Shown one piece after another: positions 38,548 through 40,588 of a stretch of 40,588 nt of DNA. Position 1 is the stretch's first letter. Each line of letters opens with the position of its first letter. The position numbers and the translations under genes are program-made. The notes beneath the pieces are model-generated. The model saw only the letters and a list, made by a program, of their open reading frames with translations, did no database searches and was not told where the DNA came from. The stretch comes from an uncultured Flavobacteriales bacterium (GTDB lineage: Bacteria; Bacteroidota; Bacteroidia; Flavobacteriales_E; Vicingaceae). Location of the stretch: contig CALALS010000077.1 of the NCBI GenBank assembly GCA_937925525.1, positions 1-40,588 on the forward strand, given 5' to 3'.

Positions 38548-38931
38548 TTAATTATTTGAGTGCTGCAGTTGATGAGCTCTGGATGTGAGCTCCTTCAATA
38601 CTTTTTCATAATGTTCTCTAAAAACAGCCTCCAGATAAGGAGAAAATTTTGCGTTTTTATGATCAACTGCCCATCCCATAAATTCAACAAACTCCTTATA
38701 AAGATTAATGTTTATGCTAAAACTGAATTTTTTGTCAGCTGGAGTAGTTGATTTTTTTATAATAGTTGTGGCCAGCTTTAATCTAAATGCTTCAAAATTA
38801 CTCCAGGTAATATACCATCTGGGATCTTTAGCGTTATACAAATGATCATAATATTCCATGTAGAAATTTTCACAAACTGACTGAAAATCAACTAGAATAT
38901 TCCGATCTACTTTAAGACTTACATTAAACAT
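38548..38931 (-). CDS. hypothetical protein
   Basis: 127 residues, helical with several aromatic residues (NFYMEYYDHLYNAKDPRW). No membrane segment. It starts 2 nt after the DnaJ-like gene's stop and ends before the promoter at 38501-38529. Function unknown. Confidence 0.6.
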   Translation of the reverse strand: MFNVSLKVDRNILVDFQSVCENFYMEYYDHLYNAKDPRWYITWSNFEAFRLKLATTIIKKSTTPADKKFSFSININLYKEFVEFMGWAVDHKNAKFSPYLEAVFREHYEKVLKELTSRAHQLQHSNN

Positions 38932-38933
38932 AA

Positions 38934-39941
38934 TTATCCTGCTTTTTCCATTAATTTTTCCATTTGTGTTTGTTGAGTTCTAGTAGGATCCTTCGGGAAG
39001 TTGACGCCAAAAGTAATATACAAATGACCACGCTTTAATGTGTCTGGGTTAATCTGGCCCTCATTTTTTACCCGAATGATTTTACCTGGATAGATCCATT
39101 TTGGTAATTGGATCCGAATTGGTCCAGCTGGAGGGCGAACAGTGATAGGTCCTCCAATAACTGCTTTTTCAAGATCTATATTCATTTTCATGTGAAAATC
39201 AAAATCCGGATTTTCAGGTTCTTTTCCATCTTCTGTTACCCGAATTGTTAGGATAAGATCTCCAGGTTCATGATTATTTACTGCAGCACCTTCATTTTTT
39301 AGTCTCACGCGGCCTAAATTTGGCGTTTTAGGAGGAATTGTAATCCATAAATTACGCTCCAGAAGAACTTTTCCGATATTTCTGCAGGTCGGACAATCCA
39401 TAAAATCGTTTATAACTGAATTTCCGTAGCAGCTTGGGCATAAAATTGGCCGTTCAAAGACAAATTGTTTCCTACATCCTTTAATAGCTTCATCCGGAGA
39501 AAGGTATAAATCTCCAATTAGATCTTCACGACTCTTTGGAATACCAAAGAGCTCATTAAAAGTATCTTCAAAAGCATCAAATGTTCGGTTAAAAAAGTCA
39601 TGGGCGCTTTCAAAATTATATTCCTGGTAGAATTCCTGAGCATTTTTATAGTGCTGAGATCTACGGTGATTTTCATTTGCGGATCTATATCCGTAAGGCT
39701 TGGAACTAGAGGATTTTCCGCGACTTGTCGCGACTGAAATTTGATCATATTCTTTGCGCAGCTTTTCATTTCCAATGATGGCATAAGCCTCATTGAGCTC
39801 TACCATTTTTTTAGCTGCAGCATCATCATCTGGGTTTTTATCCGGATGATATTTCATTACCAGCTTACGGAAGGCTTTTTTGATTTCTGCCTGAGTAGCT
39901 TTTTTTGTTACGCCAAGAATAGAATAATAATCCTTCGTCAT
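38934..39941 (-). CDS. dnaJ: DnaJ-like co-chaperone with reduced zinc finger
   Basis: 335 residues. J domain at 1-70 with intact HPD (32-34, in YHPDKNPDDD), so it should stimulate Hsp70 ATPase. A Gly-poor linker follows. The zinc region has only two CxxC motifs (CPSC near 167, CPTC near 182) instead of the usual four. The C-terminal peptide-binding domains are kept (GRVRLKNEGAAV, GDLILTIRV, RGHLYITFGVNFP). It probably works with the host DnaK during replication or virion assembly, since no DnaK gene is seen here. Overlaps the upstream gene by 4 nt. Confidence 0.85.
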   Translation of the reverse strand: MTKDYYSILGVTKKATQAEIKKAFRKLVMKYHPDKNPDDDAAAKKMVELNEAYAIIGNEKLRKEYDQISVATSRGKSSSSKPYGYRSANENHRRSQHYKNAQEFYQEYNFESAHDFFNRTFDAFEDTFNELFGIPKSREDLIGDLYLSPDEAIKGCRKQFVFERPILCPSCYGNSVINDFMDCPTCRNIGKVLLERNLWITIPPKTPNLGRVRLKNEGAAVNNHEPGDLILTIRVTEDGKEPENPDFDFHMKMNIDLEKAVIGGPITVRPPAGPIRIQLPKWIYPGKIIRVKNEGQINPDTLKRGHLYITFGVNFPKDPTRTQQTQMEKLMEKAG

Positions 39942-40207
39942 ACTACTTTGTTCACTTTTATCTTACCTCTATTCCATCTAAAAACTAACGTTCCGTTGGC
40001 CGGATTTCCAGGTTGATGATCATAAATATCAATATTCTGAGCTTTTGACTCATGCTTTTCTGCCAGTTTCAACAGTCTTTTCAATCCCAGCTCAGGTAAT
40101 CGCTGTTTAGAGTTGGAATTTTTTTTATCCCGTGAATAGAACTGAGCTTTTCCGCCATCCTGAAAGATTATCTGCATGGCATACGATTCTCCATTTGGTA
40201 AACTCAT
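39938..40207 (-). CDS. basic hypothetical protein
   Basis: 89 residues, basic, with beta segments at both ends (MQIIFQDGGKAQFYSRD and GTLVFRWNRGKIKV). No family recognised. Coupled to both neighbours by 4-nt overlaps. Confidence 0.6.
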   Translation of the reverse strand: MSLPNGESYAMQIIFQDGGKAQFYSRDKKNSNSKQRLPELGLKRLLKLAEKHESKAQNIDIYDHQPGNPANGTLVFRWNRGKIKVNKVV

Positions 40208-40588
40208 GCTGTCAATTTATTTTGGTTAAGGACTAGGTTATCAAACGCATTTGCAATCTCCGGATATTTAGCCAGAATAATACGTTTAGTCTTGAAATAA
40301 CCCTGAGTATTTGGATTCTCCAGGTACATATCAATTGCTTTGTTCATCCAATCCCATCTAGCCATGTACTCATTGATCAGTTCATTGGATTCTTTGATTT
40401 TCCGCTTATTGTCGCGGAATTTATCGTACCAGAAACGAGTACCAGCATAACCGGATTTATTTTCCGGATCAAAATATTTAATCGGTGAATTTGGAATGTA
40501 CCTGTTTGCTGGATCTCGCTGGACATATTCCCATGCCAGTAGAAGTCGCAGTCGGATTTCTTTGAATTTCGCTTTCAATTCTCTGCCT
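40204..40588 (-). CDS. hypothetical protein, 5' end outside window
   Basis: The frame is open to the window edge; the only internal start near its beginning is TTG at 40578, so the true start probably lies beyond the window. About 125 residues visible, helical, with many aromatic residues (RFWYDKFRDNKRK, YMARWDWMNKAIDMYLE). No family recognised. Confidence 0.55.
   Translation of the reverse strand, partial: GRELKAKFKEIRLRLLLAWEYVQRDPANRYIPNSPIKYFDPENKSGYAGTRFWYDKFRDNKRKIKESNELINEYMARWDWMNKAIDMYLENPNTQGYFKTKRIILAKYPEIANAFDNLVLNQNKLTA

Overview
The window looks like part of a large bacteriophage, or a phage-like episome, of a Bacteroidota host. Host evidence: a DUF4494-family protein (28924-29457), promoter elements of the Bacteroidota type (TAnnTTTG, at 14416-14423, 16608-16615 and 38501-38529), A-rich start contexts without clear Shine-Dalgarno sites, and lipoproteins with an acidic stretch after the lipid cysteine. 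Phage evidence: a lysis-type cassette (glucosaminidase plus small membrane proteins), a spanin-like overlapping pair, a Gp37/Gp68 (DUF5131) protein, and about 80 tightly packed, mostly small genes of which all but one run leftward. No terminase, portal, capsid or tail gene is seen, so the full element is probably much larger than 40 kb. A large plasmid or conjugative element cannot be excluded. No tRNA, rRNA, CRISPR array, transposase or integrase was found.

Layout. (1) 1-12588: a leftward operon of large DNA-acting proteins, read from the right: a PAPS-reductase-like PP-loop enzyme, an N6-adenine methyltransferase, a small protein, a ddrB-like ParB-family protein, a membrane coiled-coil protein, a 1745-residue SNF2-type helicase, and a C5-methyltransferase/PP-loop fusion. 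Three of these proteins carry the same 14-residue Arg-Ala-rich element, each time between domains or at the C-terminus. (2) 12585-14058: a translationally coupled block with a basic protein, an acyl-carrier-like protein lacking the carrier serine, a membrane-anchored glucosaminidase, a 32-residue membrane peptide and a holin-like protein. (3) 14059-14457: a 399-bp gene-free region with several stem-loops and a rightward promoter. (4) 14458-15714: the only rightward gene (helix-hairpin-helix protein), closed by a bidirectional terminator. (5) 15872-19374: spanin-like pair with promoter and palindromic operator candidates, a MerR-like/nucleotidyltransferase-like fusion, and structured leaders. 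(6) 19382-40588: a long array of small genes, most unrecognised, with a DUF5131 protein, an ASCH-like protein, an HD nucleotidase, DUF1643, a DEDDh exonuclease, a CPBP intramembrane protease, several zinc-ribbon, HTH, lipoprotein and tail-anchored membrane proteins, and a DnaJ-like co-chaperone.

How it may work together. The 1-12588 operon combines two different methyltransferase folds, two PP-loop enzymes, a ParB-family enzyme and a SNF2-type ATPase. This is the composition expected of a DNA modification, protection or replication-start module of the kind described for polyvalent proteins of phages and conjugative elements. The shared Arg-Ala element suggests that three of its proteins share a targeting, processing or assembly step. 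That module and its tag are the best candidate for an undescribed system here. Neighbouring genes commonly overlap by 1, 4, 8 or 11 nt, which points to translational coupling, and several start choices below rest on those overlaps.
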